The position numbers and the translations under genes were made by a program. From the NCBI GenBank assembly GCA_900317795.1, contig ONIF01000162.1:1-5077 (forward strand): 5,077 nucleotides of DNA, given 5' to 3'. Positions 4,713 to 5,077 of this stretch are shown here, piece by piece. Under the pieces are notes generated by a model, which saw only the letters and a program-made list of their open reading frames with translations, made no database searches and was not told where the DNA came from. Numbering within the stretch: the first letter of the stretch is position 1; every line of letters starts with the position of its first letter. This DNA comes from an uncultured Eubacteriales bacterium. GTDB lineage: Bacteria; Bacillota; Clostridia; Oscillospirales; Acutalibacteraceae.

Positions 4713-5077
4713 ATGATAAAAAGTATGACAGGTTACGGAAGATTTGAGGGAGTGATTGACGGCAGGAGAACTGTATTTGAGATAAAATCCGTGAATCACA
4801 GGTATTTTGAATTGCAGTGCAGAGTTCCGAGAGGGTGCGGATTTCTGGAAGAAACGATAAAAAATCTGCTTGCAGAGCGTGTTTCACGTGGAAAAATAGA
4901 TGTATATGTTTCTATTGAGGCAGATGAAAATGTTGCGGCAGATGTGAGGGTGAATAAATCTGTTGCAAGGGGCTATCTTGTGGCAATTCAGGAAATGTGT
5001 GAAATTTACGGGTTGAGAAATGATGTCACAGTATCGACGATTGCAGGCTATCCCGATGTATTGACGGTCAGCAAAGC
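4713..5077 (+). CDS. YicC/YloC-family endoribonuclease, 5' part
   Basis: The first 121 codons of a gene that continues past the right edge; full-length members are about 290 residues. The N-terminus is the family signature MIKSMTGYGR (1-10), followed by IKSVNHRYFE (24-33) and FLEETIKNLLAERVSRGKIDVYV (44-66), all typical of the YicC N-terminal domain. E. coli YicC is a cytoplasmic endoribonuclease that affects small-RNA stability, and B. subtilis YloC is the homologue, next to remA, gmk and rpoZ; that neighbourhood, if conserved, would lie outside this window. The start is fixed by the signature. The ribosome binding site is weak (AGAGATGAT at 4699-4707). An out-of-frame ATG at 4703 opens a 14-codon frame that overlaps the true start. 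Confidence 0.95.
   Translation, partial: MIKSMTGYGRFEGVIDGRRTVFEIKSVNHRYFELQCRVPRGCGFLEETIKNLLAERVSRGKIDVYVSIEADENVAADVRVNKSVARGYLVAIQEMCEIYGLRNDVTVSTIAGYPDVLTVSK

Noticed and set aside
4645..4887. Minus-strand open frame opposite the YicC gene start
   Set aside because: It overlaps the YicC promoter and signature N-terminus and has no supporting signals.

Overview
The window looks like a chromosomal segment of an endospore-forming, low-GC Firmicute, most likely a gut-type member of the Clostridia (Ruminococcaceae/Oscillospiraceae-like). The main reason is the adjacent sporulation pair spoIVB and spo0A. Supporting signs are strong GGAGG-type ribosome binding sites, AT-rich intergenic DNA with 17-bp-spaced sigma-A promoters, and a divergent YicC/YloC-family gene. 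The genus is inference; the spore-former assignment is well supported.

Layout, left to right. (1) 1-69, minus: the first 23 codons of an unidentified gene that continues off the left edge. (2) 90-184: a hairpin-forming intergenic repeat made of the heptamer AATTATG/CATTATG. (3) 185-1366, minus: a complete malic enzyme with its own sigma-A-like promoter at 1396-1424. (4) 1460-1497: a strong intrinsic terminator closing a small membrane-anchored protein gene (1504-1818, minus), whose promoter starts inside the end of the next gene. (5) 1870-2217, minus: an ASCH (PUA-like) domain protein. Its promoter overlaps the spo0A terminator at 2255-2298. (6) 2347-2379: a second heptamer repeat array, which shares an exact 26-bp inverted match with the first. 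(7) 2383-3156 and 3264-4496, both minus: spo0A preceded by spoIVB, transcribed in the order spoIVB then spo0A, with an extra promoter and phased repeats in front of spo0A. (8) 4497-4712: a divergent intergenic region with a 9-bp-arm dyad and a good sigma-A promoter reading right. (9) 4713-5077, plus: the 5' part of a YicC-family endoribonuclease gene that runs off the right edge.

Functionally, spoIVB and spo0A belong together. Spo0A is the master transcription factor for entry into sporulation, and SpoIVB is the later intercompartmental signalling protease that triggers sigma-K activation where that pathway exists. The malic enzyme, small membrane protein and ASCH gene each have their own promoter signals and look like independent housekeeping or accessory units, not one operon. 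I see no CRISPR array, tRNA, rRNA, transposase or defence system. The least ordinary features are non-coding: the dispersed heptamer repeats, the overlapping promoter and terminator signals, and the 10-bp-phased repeats over the spo0A promoter. No clearly new biological system is visible.
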